Source of the DNA: Marinitoga hydrogenitolerans DSM 16785
GTDB lineage: Bacteria; Thermotogota; Thermotogae; Petrotogales; Petrotogaceae
Direction: 5' to 3'
Assembly: GCF_900129175.1 (NCBI RefSeq)
Contig: NZ_FQUI01000004.1
Location: 32,093 to 96,092, forward strand
Length of the DNA: 64,000 nt
Shown in pieces: positions 28,833 through 38,702 of this stretch. A program made the position numbers and the translations under genes. Below the pieces are notes generated by a model that ran no database searches, was not told the DNA's origin, and saw only the letters and a program-made list of their open reading frames with translations. The stretch's first letter is position 1. Every line of letters begins with the position of its first letter.

Positions 28833-29618
28833 ATGTTAGTATCCCTTTATTCAGCATCAACAGGAATGATTGCACAACAGAGAAGACTTGATACAATATC
28901 TAATAATTTATCCAATGTAGACACTACTGGTTATAAAGCTCAAAGGATTGAGTTTCAAGATTTGTTATATACTCCTATTAAAGAAGCGGGTACTCCAACA
29001 GCTCAAAATTCCGTGCTACCTACAGGTGAATACGTTGGACATGGGGTACGTATCGCAGCAACCAACAGAATTTTCACTCAAGGGAATATTGAACAAACTG
29101 GTGGAACATTTGATTTAGCTATAATGGGCGACGGTTTCTTTCAGGTACAATTACAAGATGGAAGGATTGCTTATACAAGAGATGGCTCCTTCAAAGTAGA
29201 TGCTAATGGAAGACTTATTAATTCAAATGGATTGCTTTTAGTGCCTAATATTACATTACCTACAAATGCCGAAAGTGTTAATGTATCTCCAGATGGAATT
29301 ATAAGTGCGAAATTACCAGATGGTACTATACAGAATGTTGGTAACTTAACACTTGTTAGATTTGTAAATCCAGCAGGATTAAAAGCAATAGGAAACAACC
29401 TATTTTTATCAACACCAGCTTCTGGTGTTGCAACAGAGGGTATTCCTAATCAAGATGGTTATGGTTCAATAGAACAGGGTGCATTAGAAAAATCAAATGT
29501 CGATGTTGTAAAAGAAATGGTTAATATGATTGTGGCTCAAAGAACTTATGACCTCAATGCTAGAGCGGTTCAAACCGCTGATGATTTCTTAAGAACTATC
29601 GGAACATTAAAAAGATAA
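28833..29618 (+). CDS. flgG: Flagellar distal rod protein FlgG
   Basis: The 261-residue protein has MIAQQRRLDTISNNLSNVDTTGYK at the N-terminus, the FlgG-specific EFQDLLYTPIKEAG segment, FDLAIMGDGFFQVQ, YTRDGSFKVDANGRLINSNG, and C-terminal LEKSNVDVVKEMVNMIVAQRTYDLNARAVQTAD. Length is normal for FlgG. Together with flgF it forms a small rod operon that also appears to include the mechanosensitive channel gene 14 bases downstream. Confidence 0.95.
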   Translation: MLVSLYSASTGMIAQQRRLDTISNNLSNVDTTGYKAQRIEFQDLLYTPIKEAGTPTAQNSVLPTGEYVGHGVRIAATNRIFTQGNIEQTGGTFDLAIMGDGFFQVQLQDGRIAYTRDGSFKVDANGRLINSNGLLLVPNITLPTNAESVNVSPDGIISAKLPDGTIQNVGNLTLVRFVNPAGLKAIGNNLFLSTPASGVATEGIPNQDGYGSIEQGALEKSNVDVVKEMVNMIVAQRTYDLNARAVQTADDFLRTIGTLKR

Positions 29619-29632
29619 TAGGAGATAACATT

Positions 29633-30439
29633 ATGAACATAAATTGGAACATGATTATCGATTATTCTATACGCATTGGAATCAGTATAATTGTTCTATT
29701 TTTGTCTAAATTTTTTTCAAAAATTTTTTATTCTTCTTTGGTAAAAGTTGCAGAAAAAACGGGAAGAAGTTTATCCTATAAAAATACATTAAAAGTTTTA
29801 ATAAATATAGCTACGTATACCTTAGGTGGATTTGTTATTTTATCTCTAATTTTTAAAGATTTTATGCCTTTTTTAACAGGATTAGGTGTTTCAGGTGTAA
29901 TTGTTGCTTTTGCTATTCAAGAACCTTTAGCTAATTTCATCTGTGGAATCCTTTTAATGTTTTCAAAAGCTATAAAAGAGGGTGATGCCATAGAAGTAAA
30001 TGGTATTGCGGGAGTTGTTTCACAGATAGATTTAAATCATACTCTTTTAAAAACATTTGATGGAAAGCTGGTAAGAATTCCAAATAAAACCATGTGGAGC
30101 AGCTCAATAACAAATTATTGGCCAACTGATATTAGAAGAAGTGAAATAAATATAGGTGTTTCATATAAAACAAATTTAAAAGAATTTTTAGAGTTAATAA
30201 ACATTTATTTTAAAAATTCCACTTTAATATATAAAGATGAAAATCATAATCCTTTTGTCCTATTTTCTAAATTTGGAGATTCTTCAATAGATTTTTCAAT
30301 TAAATTCTGGTTAAAAAGAGAAGATTATTTCGAAGGAACTAAAAAAATCGCAACAGAAATCTTCGAACTTTTAAACAAAAATAATATTGAAATTCCATTT
30401 ACTCAAATAGATGTTAATATAAAAAACGAGAAACTCTAA
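29633..30439 (+). CDS. Small-conductance mechanosensitive channel, MscS family
   Basis: A 268-residue membrane channel that releases solutes on hypo-osmotic shock. Three transmembrane helices lie in the first 110 residues, the third being the glycine/alanine-rich pore helix (TGLGVSGVIVAFAIQEPLANFICGIL). It is followed by the beta domain (GDAIEVNGIAGVVSQIDLNHTLLKTFDGKLVRIPNKTMWSS) and the mixed C-terminal domain. It is placed directly after flgG with an AGGAGA ribosome site and ends at a terminator. Confidence 0.92.
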   Translation: MNINWNMIIDYSIRIGISIIVLFLSKFFSKIFYSSLVKVAEKTGRSLSYKNTLKVLINIATYTLGGFVILSLIFKDFMPFLTGLGVSGVIVAFAIQEPLANFICGILLMFSKAIKEGDAIEVNGIAGVVSQIDLNHTLLKTFDGKLVRIPNKTMWSSSITNYWPTDIRRSEINIGVSYKTNLKEFLELINIYFKNSTLIYKDENHNPFVLFSKFGDSSIDFSIKFWLKREDYFEGTKKIATEIFELLNKNNIEIPFTQIDVNIKNEKL

Positions 30440-30465
30440 TTATAAAAGACCACTAAATATAAGAT

Positions 30466-30494
30466 AAAAGAGGCGAATAATCGCCTCTTTTTTA
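30466..30494. terminator. Bidirectional terminator between mscS and mreB
   Basis: AAAAGAGGCGA-ATAA-TCGCCTCTTTT hairpin with flanking A/T runs. It overlaps the mreB stop codon. Confidence 0.9.
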
Positions 30495-31493
30495 TATAAC
30501 TGCTATTTTAGATAACAATTCAGGATTATCCAATAAAATCCAAGCTCCTTGTGCTACACAGAGTTGTGGATTTTCTGCCACTACTGTCTTTACTCCAGTT
30601 CTCTCTTCAAATAATTGCGCTAATCCACGCAAATTAGCTGTTCCACCCGCTAAATATATTCCGTTTTTTAATATATCTGCAGACAACTCTGGTGGGGTAT
30701 GCTCTAAAACTGTTTTAGTTTTTTGTATAATTTCATTAAGCACTCCTTCAATAGCCTCAAAAATATCATCTGAATTGATTAATCTTGATGAAGGCATTCC
30801 ACTAGCGATATCCTGGCCTCTTACTTCTATTTCTAATGTTTCCATATCTTTATGTGCTTTTCCAATTTCTTTCTTTAAAAATTCTGCTGTTGCCTCACCT
30901 ATTAAAAATTTATACTTTCTCTTTATGTATTTAATAATCTCTATATCCATTGCCTCTCCAGCTAATTTTATTGATTCTGAAATTACACTTCCACTTAAAC
31001 TAATCACTGCAATATCTGTTGTTCCACCACCAAGATCTACTATTAAATGTCCATTTGGTTTTGTTATATCAAGACCTATACCTATGGCAGCAATAATAGG
31101 TTCTAAAACTAAAAACGCTTTATTTGCTCCCACTTTTTCTGCCGCATCCTTAACAGCTCTTCTTTCTACATCTGTAGTTCTAGCTGGAATTCCTATTACA
31201 AGATTTGGTTTTGAAGGTAAAAATCCTGTTTTAGCCTGTTTAATAAAAAATCTTAATAATTGTTCTATTAAAGAAGGATATGCAATTACTCCATCCTGCA
31301 TAGGATGCACTATTTCAACACCATATGGTGTTTTTCCTACCATTGCTTTTGCCTCATTACCAAATGCTGTTATAGTATTTGTTAGCTTATCTACTGCAAC
31401 TACAGAAGGTTCATTAATTAATATTCCTTCATTTTTTTTATATACTATAAAAGTTGCTGTCCCTAAATCTATTCCTAAATCATGTTTAGCCAT
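30492..31493 (-). CDS. mreB: Rod-shape determining protein MreB
   Basis: Actin-like cytoskeletal protein guiding lateral wall synthesis. The 333-residue protein shows the actin-fold phosphate loops DLGIDLGTATFIVY (N-terminus) and LIVDLGGGTTDIAVISL (about residues 150-166), and the adenosine motif YLAGGTANLRGL near residue 283. Length is normal. It has its own promoter upstream. It complements the mur genes of this window functionally but is not in their operon. Confidence 0.95.
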   Translation of the reverse strand: MAKHDLGIDLGTATFIVYKKNEGILINEPSVVAVDKLTNTITAFGNEAKAMVGKTPYGVEIVHPMQDGVIAYPSLIEQLLRFFIKQAKTGFLPSKPNLVIGIPARTTDVERRAVKDAAEKVGANKAFLVLEPIIAAIGIGLDITKPNGHLIVDLGGGTTDIAVISLSGSVISESIKLAGEAMDIEIIKYIKRKYKFLIGEATAEFLKKEIGKAHKDMETLEIEVRGQDIASGMPSSRLINSDDIFEAIEGVLNEIIQKTKTVLEHTPPELSADILKNGIYLAGGTANLRGLAQLFEERTGVKTVVAENPQLCVAQGAWILLDNPELLSKIAVI

Positions 31494-31524
31494 ATTCTTT
31501 CCTCCTATACATTTTTCAACTTTA

Positions 31525-31553
31525 ATTATACAAGAAAAAATCTAAAAAAACAA
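31525..31553 (-). promoter_or_regulatory. Promoter of mreB
   Basis: Minus-strand TTGTTT (31548-31553) and TATAAT (31525-31530), spacing 17. It lies directly against the stop codon of the upstream lipoprotein gene. Confidence 0.6.
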
Positions 31554-32975
31554 CTATTTATTTTTTATAATATTTTTCCACGTTGTTTCTATCCAACTTT
31601 GAAAGTCGTTATAAAAAGAGAGTGCCTTATAATCTTCGTAATAACTATTACTTAAATTAAATATATCTTCAAACATTATTCCAATACCGCTATATTGCGG
31701 ATAATCAACGCCATCAATTCTCACTACAGAATTTACAATTGCTGGGTTTACATAATTACTTAAAAATTCTCCTGTGTTTAGTATTAAGCTATTAATATCT
31801 AACATATCTGTCGGTTCTGAAACATAATTATTTCCATCATTTTTATATAAATTATAATTACTTTCTGTATTTATTATATTGTCAACCTTATTCCATATTA
31901 TATTTATTTTTTTCATATCAACTCCTACAAGACTTAATCTATCTAAATAAAATTCTTCAGTATAATAATATTTATATTTTTTTATAATATTAGAAACAAA
32001 TGACTTTTCTAAATTATTAATATCTAAATCATGAAAAAAATCATAGTAAAAACCAAATCCCGCAATGCTATATACTGAACCAATGAAATAATCCACCAAA
32101 TCTTTAAATTCATATATAATTTCAAAACTTGTCATATTACATGCATCAAATGCAAGTATATTAATTTTTACATTATACTTATTATTGTATTCACTAATAA
32201 CACTTTTAATATCCTTTATTTTTAAATAACTATTAGTTGTATCATCCTGAATAATGGCTTTTGGTTGAATTTTTATACCTTTTGACTCCCAAGCCCAACC
32301 ATTACCATGATCCCACAAATCCAATATTTTTATAGTATTTTCATTTTTTACTGCTAATTTTTCTAAAAATTTAAAAATTGTTTTTGTTGACGCAGAACTC
32401 AATTCACTATCAAATTGCAATTCTTCTGGTACATATCTATATTCAAAATATTGTCCATTAAAATTTGAAATAAATATTATTTCATCTCTTTTTGCATATC
32501 TATCTCCTAAAACTGTAACTACAGTATTTATTGATGATTGTTTTATAGATTTTTCAATTTCTGAAATATCAAGATCAAAAAAATAATCTAATTCATTTGT
32601 TATAGGATCCTCATATTTTACATCAAGACTATTATCCGCTCCACCATACAACAAAAACTGTAAATCTGGTTCTATTTTTTTTATAATATCTGTATATTGT
32701 CTATTCTTATAAAATTCTGTTAATTTTATCGTTATTTCATCATGTAAAATTAGATTTGTTTTTAATTTATAAATAATATCACCATCATAGCTATAAATTA
32801 ATGAATTTCCATTATAAATCTCAATTTTTGTAATAGGTCTTGAAAATTCTAAAACCAGAGGCATTCCTTCTAAATATTCTTTCGTAAGTAACGGACTTTG
32901 TTTTTGAAAGGTTATACATGATGAAAGAAACAAAATCATAATTGCAAATAAAATTATCAAAGTTATTTTCTTCAT
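31554..32975 (-). CDS. Clostripain-like (C11) cysteine peptidase lipoprotein
   Basis: A 473-residue predicted lipoprotein: signal peptide of about 18 residues ending in lipobox LSSC. The central region matches the C11/clostripain pattern, with the catalytic histidine in DLWDHGNGWAW (near residue 223) and the catalytic cysteine in ILAFDACNMTSFEIIYE (near 285), about 55-60 residues apart. An early YGGADNSLD block is also typical. It probably cleaves after basic residues outside the cytoplasm, by family analogy. It follows rny after a hairpin and precedes mreB. The gene is unusually AT-rich and asparagine-rich at its C-terminus. Confidence 0.8.
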   Translation of the reverse strand: MKKITLIILFAIMILFLSSCITFQKQSPLLTKEYLEGMPLVLEFSRPITKIEIYNGNSLIYSYDGDIIYKLKTNLILHDEITIKLTEFYKNRQYTDIIKKIEPDLQFLLYGGADNSLDVKYEDPITNELDYFFDLDISEIEKSIKQSSINTVVTVLGDRYAKRDEIIFISNFNGQYFEYRYVPEELQFDSELSSASTKTIFKFLEKLAVKNENTIKILDLWDHGNGWAWESKGIKIQPKAIIQDDTTNSYLKIKDIKSVISEYNNKYNVKINILAFDACNMTSFEIIYEFKDLVDYFIGSVYSIAGFGFYYDFFHDLDINNLEKSFVSNIIKKYKYYYTEEFYLDRLSLVGVDMKKINIIWNKVDNIINTESNYNLYKNDGNNYVSEPTDMLDINSLILNTGEFLSNYVNPAIVNSVVRIDGVDYPQYSGIGIMFEDIFNLSNSYYEDYKALSFYNDFQSWIETTWKNIIKNK

Positions 32976-32995
32976 AAATCACCTCTGTATTTTTA

Positions 32996-33021
32996 AAATG
33001 GCGGCTTAAAGCCGCCATTTA
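32996..33021 (-). terminator. Hairpin after rny
   Basis: AAATGGCGGC and its complement around TTTAA, directly after the rny stop codon, followed on the minus strand by only four T. It may be an attenuating terminator or mRNA 3'-end stabiliser before the C11 lipoprotein gene. Confidence 0.7.
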
Positions 33022-34596
33022 TTATGAAGCATAAGCTACACTTCTCTTTTCTCTAATAACTGTAACTTTAATAACTCCAGGATATTCCATAATCTCTTCA
33101 ATCTTAGCAGAAATATCTCTTGCTAATTTGTCAGCTAAAGCATCATCAATCTTATCAGGTTGCACAATAACCCTTAATTCCCTTCCTGCTTGAATTGCAT
33201 AAGCTTTATCAACATGTCTAAAACTTTTTGCTATTTCTTCTAATTGCTCAATTCTTCTAATATAATTTTCAAGTGTTTCTCTTCTTGCACCAGGTCTAGC
33301 AGCAGAAACTGCATCAGCAGCACCAACAATTACAGCTTCTGGAGTCATTGGATCCACTTCATTATGATGATATTGAATAGCATTCACAACTTCTAACCTT
33401 TCATTATATCTCTTTGCAATTTGACCTCCAACAACGGCATGTGACCCTTCAACTTCATGATCTATAGCTTTACCTATATCGTGTAATAAAGCTGCTCTTC
33501 TTGCTAATTCAACATTTAATCCCAATTCTGATGCCATTAACCCAGCAAAGTTTGCAACCTCAATTGAATGTTCTAATACATCCTGTCCATAACTTGTTCT
33601 GAATTTTAATCTTCCCAATAGTTTCACTAATTCAGGATGTAACGGCTTAATTCCAACCCTCATAACTGCTTCTTTGCCTGCCTCTTTGATTATATCTTCT
33701 AATTCTTTTTTGGTTTTTTCATAAACCTCTTCTATTCTTGCTGGATGAATTCTTCCATCAGCTACTAATGCTTCTAGCGTTCTTTTTGCTATTTCTCTTC
33801 TTAACGGATTAAATCCAGAAATAACAACAACTTCAGGTGTGTCATCAATTATTAAATCACAACCTGTCATTTTTTCAAATGCTCTAATATTTCTTCCTTC
33901 TCTACCTATGATTCTTCCTTTCATATCATCTGTAGGTAATGGGACAGTTGCTGTTGTTATTTCTGACGTAACATCTGATGCATACCTTTGAACAGCTATA
34001 CTAACTACCCATTGAGCATGTTTTTTTGCATCTTCTTCATATTCTTCTTTAATAGACTTGTATTTTTGAGCCAATTCTAACTCATATTTTTCTCTTGCTT
34101 CATTTAGTACCTTTTCTCTTGCTTCTTCCATTGTTAAATTAGCTATTTCATACAATTTATTTTCCAATTCTTCTTTCAATTTCTGAATTTCTTCCTTTTC
34201 TCTATCCACCTTATTTTTTAATTCTTCAAGATTTTGTTCTTTTCTATCAATCATCTCTTCTCTTCTAATTAATCTTTCTTCCATTGATTTTATTTCTTCT
34301 TTTTCAAGTTTAAGTTCCCTATTAAATTCTTCTTTCATTTTTTGAATTTCTTCTTTACTTTCAATAAGCGCTGATTTAACAATATTTTCTGCTTCTTTTT
34401 CTGCATTTCTTATTATTTCATCTTTTTCTCTTTTGGCTATTTCTATTTCCATTTTTAGTTGTTCTTTTTCAGATTTTAGTTTTTCTATAAACTCCTTATT
34501 TCCTTTTTCTAAACCTTTATTTAAACCAAATTTATATAAAATACCAGACATTATTGCCAAAATTACAATAATGATTATATATATATAATCCATCAT
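33022..34596 (-). CDS. rny: Ribonuclease Y
   Basis: Membrane-anchored endoribonuclease that initiates mRNA decay. The 524-residue protein has an N-terminal transmembrane helix (about residues 3-22), a long coiled coil (about 25-180, rich in K/E), a KH RNA-binding domain (GRIIGREGRNIRAFEKMTGCDLIIDD, about 228-253), and an HD domain (VLEHSIEVA ... LLHDIGKAIDHE, about 340-375). The TAATG junction with recX shares one base. Confidence 0.96.
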   Translation of the reverse strand: MMDYIYIIIIVILAIMSGILYKFGLNKGLEKGNKEFIEKLKSEKEQLKMEIEIAKREKDEIIRNAEKEAENIVKSALIESKEEIQKMKEEFNRELKLEKEEIKSMEERLIRREEMIDRKEQNLEELKNKVDREKEEIQKLKEELENKLYEIANLTMEEAREKVLNEAREKYELELAQKYKSIKEEYEEDAKKHAQWVVSIAVQRYASDVTSEITTATVPLPTDDMKGRIIGREGRNIRAFEKMTGCDLIIDDTPEVVVISGFNPLRREIAKRTLEALVADGRIHPARIEEVYEKTKKELEDIIKEAGKEAVMRVGIKPLHPELVKLLGRLKFRTSYGQDVLEHSIEVANFAGLMASELGLNVELARRAALLHDIGKAIDHEVEGSHAVVGGQIAKRYNERLEVVNAIQYHHNEVDPMTPEAVIVGAADAVSAARPGARRETLENYIRRIEQLEEIAKSFRHVDKAYAIQAGRELRVIVQPDKIDDALADKLARDISAKIEEIMEYPGVIKVTVIREKRSVAYAS

Positions 34597-35069
34597 TATT
34601 CACCTCCAACTTCATTTAAAACTTCTTCAACTAAATACATATCAAATCCCCTTTTATAAAGATATTCTTTAATTTTCCTTTTATCTTTTTTAAGCTTAAG
34701 TTGCGATAAAATTATATCACGAATAATTTCTTTTAAATTTATCTCTTTTAGCACTTTATCAATAGCAGCATAAATAATATTTTCTTCAATATGGAACTTT
34801 CTAGATAACTCCATTTTTATTATATATGGCCCCTTTTTATTCAAGGTAAGCTTATCATATGCATAAAAATATGCAAATAATTCGTCATCCAGCATTTTAA
34901 ATTCTTTTAATTTATCAATTATTCTATCAATTACACCTTCATCGAACCCCTTTTCAAGGAGTCTACTTTTCATTTCAAATTCTGATCTGGCTCTGAACTT
35001 CAACAAATTAATTGCACTTTTTTGTGCAGAATCTTCATCAAATGGATCAACCGATTTCTTTCTCTTCAT
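34596..35069 (-). CDS. recX: RecA regulatory protein RecX
   Basis: RecX binds and modulates RecA filaments. The 157-residue product is composed of three-helix repeats ([40 protein letters not shown] and later similar units such as [24 protein letters not shown]). It overlaps the recA end by 23 bases, the usual recA-recX coupling, and its own end supplies the GGAGGTGA ribosome site of rny. Confidence 0.88.
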   Translation of the reverse strand: MKRKKSVDPFDEDSAQKSAINLLKFRARSEFEMKSRLLEKGFDEGVIDRIIDKLKEFKMLDDELFAYFYAYDKLTLNKKGPYIIKMELSRKFHIEENIIYAAIDKVLKEINLKEIIRDIILSQLKLKKDKRKIKEYLYKRGFDMYLVEEVLNEVGGE

Positions 35070-36156
35070 TCTCTACATCAGAAACTCCTTTACTATTTAT
35101 CTTTTCTTTTAAGTCATCCGGTATAACAAGCCCTAACTTTTCTCTAATTCTATATTCAATTTCTTCAAGAAGATATGGATTACTTTTTAAATAATCAAGA
35201 GACTTTATCTTTCCCTGACCTAAACTAATTTCATTACCAGCTAAGTCTGTATATGAGAACCATGCGCCGCTTCTTTTTACAATTTCATTTGCGACAGCTA
35301 AATTAAAAATATCATTTTCTTTTGCTAATCCCTGACCATATATCATATCAACCTTCACTTCTTTAAACGGTGGCGCTACTTTATTTTTAACTACCTTGAT
35401 GTTTACTTCATTACCATATGCTTCCTTTCCCTCTCTTAACATTGTTCCCTTTCTTACTTCCATTCTAATTGTTGAATAAAATTTTAATGCAACTCCTCCA
35501 GCAGTTGTTTCTGGATTTCCATAAACCGTACCTATCTTCATACGTGTTTGATTAATAAAGATTATGATCGTTTTTGACTTATTAACACTTCCAGCTAATT
35601 TTCTCAGAGCTTGAGACATTAATCTTGCCTGAAGACCCATATGAGAATCTCCCATATTTCCTTCTATTTCAGCTCTTGGAACTAATGCTGCAACAGAATC
35701 AATTACTACTAAATCCACTATATTGGATCTTACTATACTATCAACAATTTCTAATGCCTGTTCACCAAAATCAGGTTGTGATAATATTAATGTGTCTGGA
35801 TTTACTCCTAATTTTTTCGCATATTCAAGATCAAGAGAATGTTCTGCATCTATAAATGCCGCAATACCACCTCTTCTCTGGATTTCTGCAATAGAATGCA
35901 ACGCAAGTGTCGTTTTACCACTTGATTCATTACCATATATTTCTATTATTCTTCCTCTAGGATAGCCTCCAACTCCCAAAGCTGCATCTACAGATAAAAC
36001 ACCACTTGGAACTATATCTAATTTTCTTTCCTCTTCTAAACCTTTTCCTAAAATCATTATTGATCCTTCGCCATAATTTTTTTCTAACTCTTTAACCAAT
36101 TTATCTAACATTTCTTCTTTATTTATGGCGTCTTTTTTTACAGGTTTTTTAGCCAT
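35047..36156 (-). CDS. recA: Recombinase RecA
   Basis: DNA strand-exchange ATPase and SOS co-protease. The 369-residue protein has Walker [11 protein letters not shown] (about residues 73-82), [12 protein letters not shown] (Walker B), NQTRMKIG (loop L2 region) and [20 protein letters not shown]. The basic N-terminus and acidic C-terminal tail (ENEEKEIG) are normal. It overlaps the 3' end of thpR by eight bases. Confidence 0.98.
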   Translation of the reverse strand: MAKKPVKKDAINKEEMLDKLVKELEKNYGEGSIMILGKGLEEERKLDIVPSGVLSVDAALGVGGYPRGRIIEIYGNESSGKTTLALHSIAEIQRRGGIAAFIDAEHSLDLEYAKKLGVNPDTLILSQPDFGEQALEIVDSIVRSNIVDLVVIDSVAALVPRAEIEGNMGDSHMGLQARLMSQALRKLAGSVNKSKTIIIFINQTRMKIGTVYGNPETTAGGVALKFYSTIRMEVRKGTMLREGKEAYGNEVNIKVVKNKVAPPFKEVKVDMIYGQGLAKENDIFNLAVANEIVKRSGAWFSYTDLAGNEISLGQGKIKSLDYLKSNPYLLEEIEYRIREKLGLVIPDDLKEKINSKGVSDVENEEKEIG

Positions 36157-36742
36157 TAATAATCATTCCTCCCTCAAAATCAATAGTATACAATTTTTTG
36201 TAAATCGGCCCTGTTTTTGTCAATGTCGATGAATATATATGAACAGCACTTACAGGCACAATAACTTTTTCAATGTCCAGAACTTTAATAAGCTTTTCCC
36301 AAAAATCTGGTACTTTTTTTATTCTTCCAACTGTCAAATGTGGTTGAAAATTACTCTCACTCTCAGAAACCTGAATATTTGATAATTTCAAAGACTTTAT
36401 AACTTCATTATGCAATTGTTTTAATGTATTTCCACCTTCGACACCTAACCATATAACTCTTGGAAAATCTCTCATTTTAAAATAGCCAACTTCACTTAAA
36501 CTAAAAGCAAAAGTTGGAAACCCTATTATTCTTTCTTCCATTCTCTTTGCTACTTCTGTAATTTTTGTAATATATGTATCCCCCATAAAATATAAAGTTA
36601 AATGAATATTTTCGGGTTTTGTCCAATTTCCTTTAAAACCCATTCTTTCAAGTTTTAATACTGTATCTCTCAAAATATCTCGCACACTTTGATTAACATC
36701 AAGAGCTATAAATGTCCGTAAATGTTTATTTTTATTGTTCAT
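36149..36742 (-). CDS. thpR: RNA 2',3'-cyclic phosphodiesterase ThpR
   Basis: 2H-family phosphoesterase, historically called 2'-5' RNA ligase. The 197-residue protein has two HxT motifs, HLTLYFMGD (about residue 47) and HLTVGRIKK (about 131), the pair that defines the active site, plus the N-terminal RTFIALDVN. It is located between pgsA and recA; the ribosome site GGGGGAG lies in the spacer with pgsA. Confidence 0.9.
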   Translation of the reverse strand: MNNKNKHLRTFIALDVNQSVRDILRDTVLKLERMGFKGNWTKPENIHLTLYFMGDTYITKITEVAKRMEERIIGFPTFAFSLSEVGYFKMRDFPRVIWLGVEGGNTLKQLHNEVIKSLKLSNIQVSESESNFQPHLTVGRIKKVPDFWEKLIKVLDIEKVIVPVSAVHIYSSTLTKTGPIYKKLYTIDFEGGMIING

Positions 36743-36743
36743 T

Positions 36744-37280
36744 TTACTCCCCCTTAAAATAGACAGTATTCTTTTTTAAATAATTAAACCCGGAAAAAAG
36801 CGAAAAAAAGGTCGTTAAAATAATAAGAATTAGATTTAAATTACTTAAAATATTCCATGTTGGTGTTAAATAAAGAGAGGCTATCAAAATAGTCTGAGAA
36901 AAAGTTTTAAATTTCCCCCATTTGTCAGCAGCCACCACAACATTTTTATTTGCTAAAAACATTCTTAAGCCACTAATAAAAATATCTCTTATAATAATAA
37001 TTGCCACAAACCATCCTGGCAATTTATGTATCTCCAAAAATACAATAAATAATGCATTAATGAGTATTTTATCTGCTATTTGATCCATAAACTTTCCAAA
37101 ATCACTAACAAGATTATATTTTCTTGCAATATATCCGTCCAGCAAATCAGTTAAAGAAACAAAAATATAAACAAAAAAAGCTATTAAATAATACTTTTCA
37201 TCATAAGTTATAATAAACATAGGAATTGTTGCTAAAATCCTTACAAAGGTTAAAATATTTGGCGCAGTCCATAAACTCAT
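36744..37280 (-). CDS. pgsA: CDP-diacylglycerol-glycerol-3-phosphate phosphatidyltransferase
   Basis: Membrane enzyme of phosphatidylglycerol synthesis. The 178-residue protein has about four to five hydrophobic helices and the complete CDP-alcohol phosphotransferase motif, DLLDGYIARKYNLVSDFGK followed by FMDQIAD (about residues 44-69), with both metal-binding aspartate pairs. It could be another CDP-alcohol transferase, but size and the rimO-pgsA-recA context favour PgsA. Confidence 0.9.
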   Translation of the reverse strand: MSLWTAPNILTFVRILATIPMFIITYDEKYYLIAFFVYIFVSLTDLLDGYIARKYNLVSDFGKFMDQIADKILINALFIVFLEIHKLPGWFVAIIIIRDIFISGLRMFLANKNVVVAADKWGKFKTFSQTILIASLYLTPTWNILSNLNLILIILTTFFSLFSGFNYLKKNTVYFKGE

Positions 37281-38581
37281 TCCACAATACCCTCCAAATC
37301 ATATTCGGAAGAATTGGTAATTTCAACAGTTACAAATTCCCCTATTTTTAATTCTTTCTCTGACTTTAAAAAAACATTTCCATCAATCTCTGGGGCATCT
37401 GAATATGCTCTTCCAATATAAACTCCATTTTCAAACTCTTCTATTAACACTTTTAAATTTTTTCCTATGAATCTCTCTAATTTTTCAGTTGATATTTCTT
37501 TTTGCAATTCCATCAAATCTCCAAGCCTTTTTTCCTTTATTTTATCTTCTACTTTATTAGGCAATAAATACGATGGTGTTCCTTCTTCGTCAAAATACAT
37601 AAACGCTCCTAATCTATCAAATTCAACTTCATCAACAAAAGATAATAATTCCTCAAAGTTTTCATCTGTTTCACCAGGAAATCCTATTATTACTGTTGTT
37701 CTAATTATTGCATCTGGATTTTTTCTTATTTTCGAAATTATTTCTTTCAATTGAGATGTGTTTTTTACTCTACCCATTGACTTTAAAACACTATCCGAAC
37801 CATGTTGCATAGGAATATCAAAATATTTCACTACTTTATCAAGAGAATTAATCGCTTCTATAATCTCATCATTAATATAATCTGGATGCAGATACATTAT
37901 TCTAATCCAAAAATCACCTTCAATTGAATTAAGTTCTTTTAATAACTCTGGTAAAGCCTGTCTTCTATATAAATCTACACCGTATAATGTATTATCCTGT
38001 GAAACTAAAATTATTTCTTTTATACCATTTTTTATTAGAAATTCTGCTTCATTTTTTATATCTTCAATCTCTCTACTCACAGGATTACCCTTAAAATATG
38101 GAATTGAACAAAATGCACAATTTCTATTACATCCATCTGCAATCTTTATATATGCATATGATTTATCTGGAATAACACGATAATCACATTTATATACATC
38201 GTAAGGTTGAGATAATTTAAAATAATAATTTTTATTATCAATAGCCTCAACTATTTTTTCTGGTGGTACAACACCTATCAAGCCATCTACTTCTGTTAAT
38301 TCTTTTCTTAAATCTTCATAATACCTTTCAACTAAACAGCCTATTGGAATTATTTTCATATTTGGATTTTCCTCTTTTAAAGAAACTACATTAAAAATTT
38401 CATTTATAGACTCTTCTTTTGCCGGTTCAATAAAACCACATGTATCTATAATAGAATAATCTGCTTCCACAGGATTGTCTGTTAATTCATATCCTTTTTG
38501 TAAAAAAATACCTCTTAAAACATCCATATCTGCCTCATTTTTAGGGCAGCCTAATGTTAAAATATATATCTTTTCTTTCAT
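37277..38581 (-). CDS. rimO: Ribosomal protein S12 methylthiotransferase RimO
   Basis: Radical SAM enzyme adding a methylthio group to an aspartate of ribosomal protein S12. The 434-residue protein has the N-terminal UPF0004 domain with three cluster cysteines (TLGCPKNEAD, DTCGFIEPA, PIGCLVERY), the radical SAM motif CNRNCAFCSIPYFKG (near residue 150), and a C-terminal TRAM domain (about 370-434). The TLGCPKN start and CSIPYFKG variant favour RimO over MiaB. It overlaps pgsA by four bases. Confidence 0.95.
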   Translation of the reverse strand: MKEKIYILTLGCPKNEADMDVLRGIFLQKGYELTDNPVEADYSIIDTCGFIEPAKEESINEIFNVVSLKEENPNMKIIPIGCLVERYYEDLRKELTEVDGLIGVVPPEKIVEAIDNKNYYFKLSQPYDVYKCDYRVIPDKSYAYIKIADGCNRNCAFCSIPYFKGNPVSREIEDIKNEAEFLIKNGIKEIILVSQDNTLYGVDLYRRQALPELLKELNSIEGDFWIRIMYLHPDYINDEIIEAINSLDKVVKYFDIPMQHGSDSVLKSMGRVKNTSQLKEIISKIRKNPDAIIRTTVIIGFPGETDENFEELLSFVDEVEFDRLGAFMYFDEEGTPSYLLPNKVEDKIKEKRLGDLMELQKEISTEKLERFIGKNLKVLIEEFENGVYIGRAYSDAPEIDGNVFLKSEKELKIGEFVTVEITNSSEYDLEGIVE

Positions 38582-38702
38582 ATTTTCCTCCTAAAAAACT
38601 GGTCTAAATATTATTATAACATATTTTTCTGATTTCATTGATATTTATAAATTACAATTCTTCTAAATTTTACAAAAAAATTAGCTTCACAAAAGTTTTT
38701 TG

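Noticed and set aside
30775..31545. Plus-strand open frame (256 codons) opposite mreB
   Set aside because: Antisense shadow of the highly conserved mreB gene; no family resemblance or start signal.
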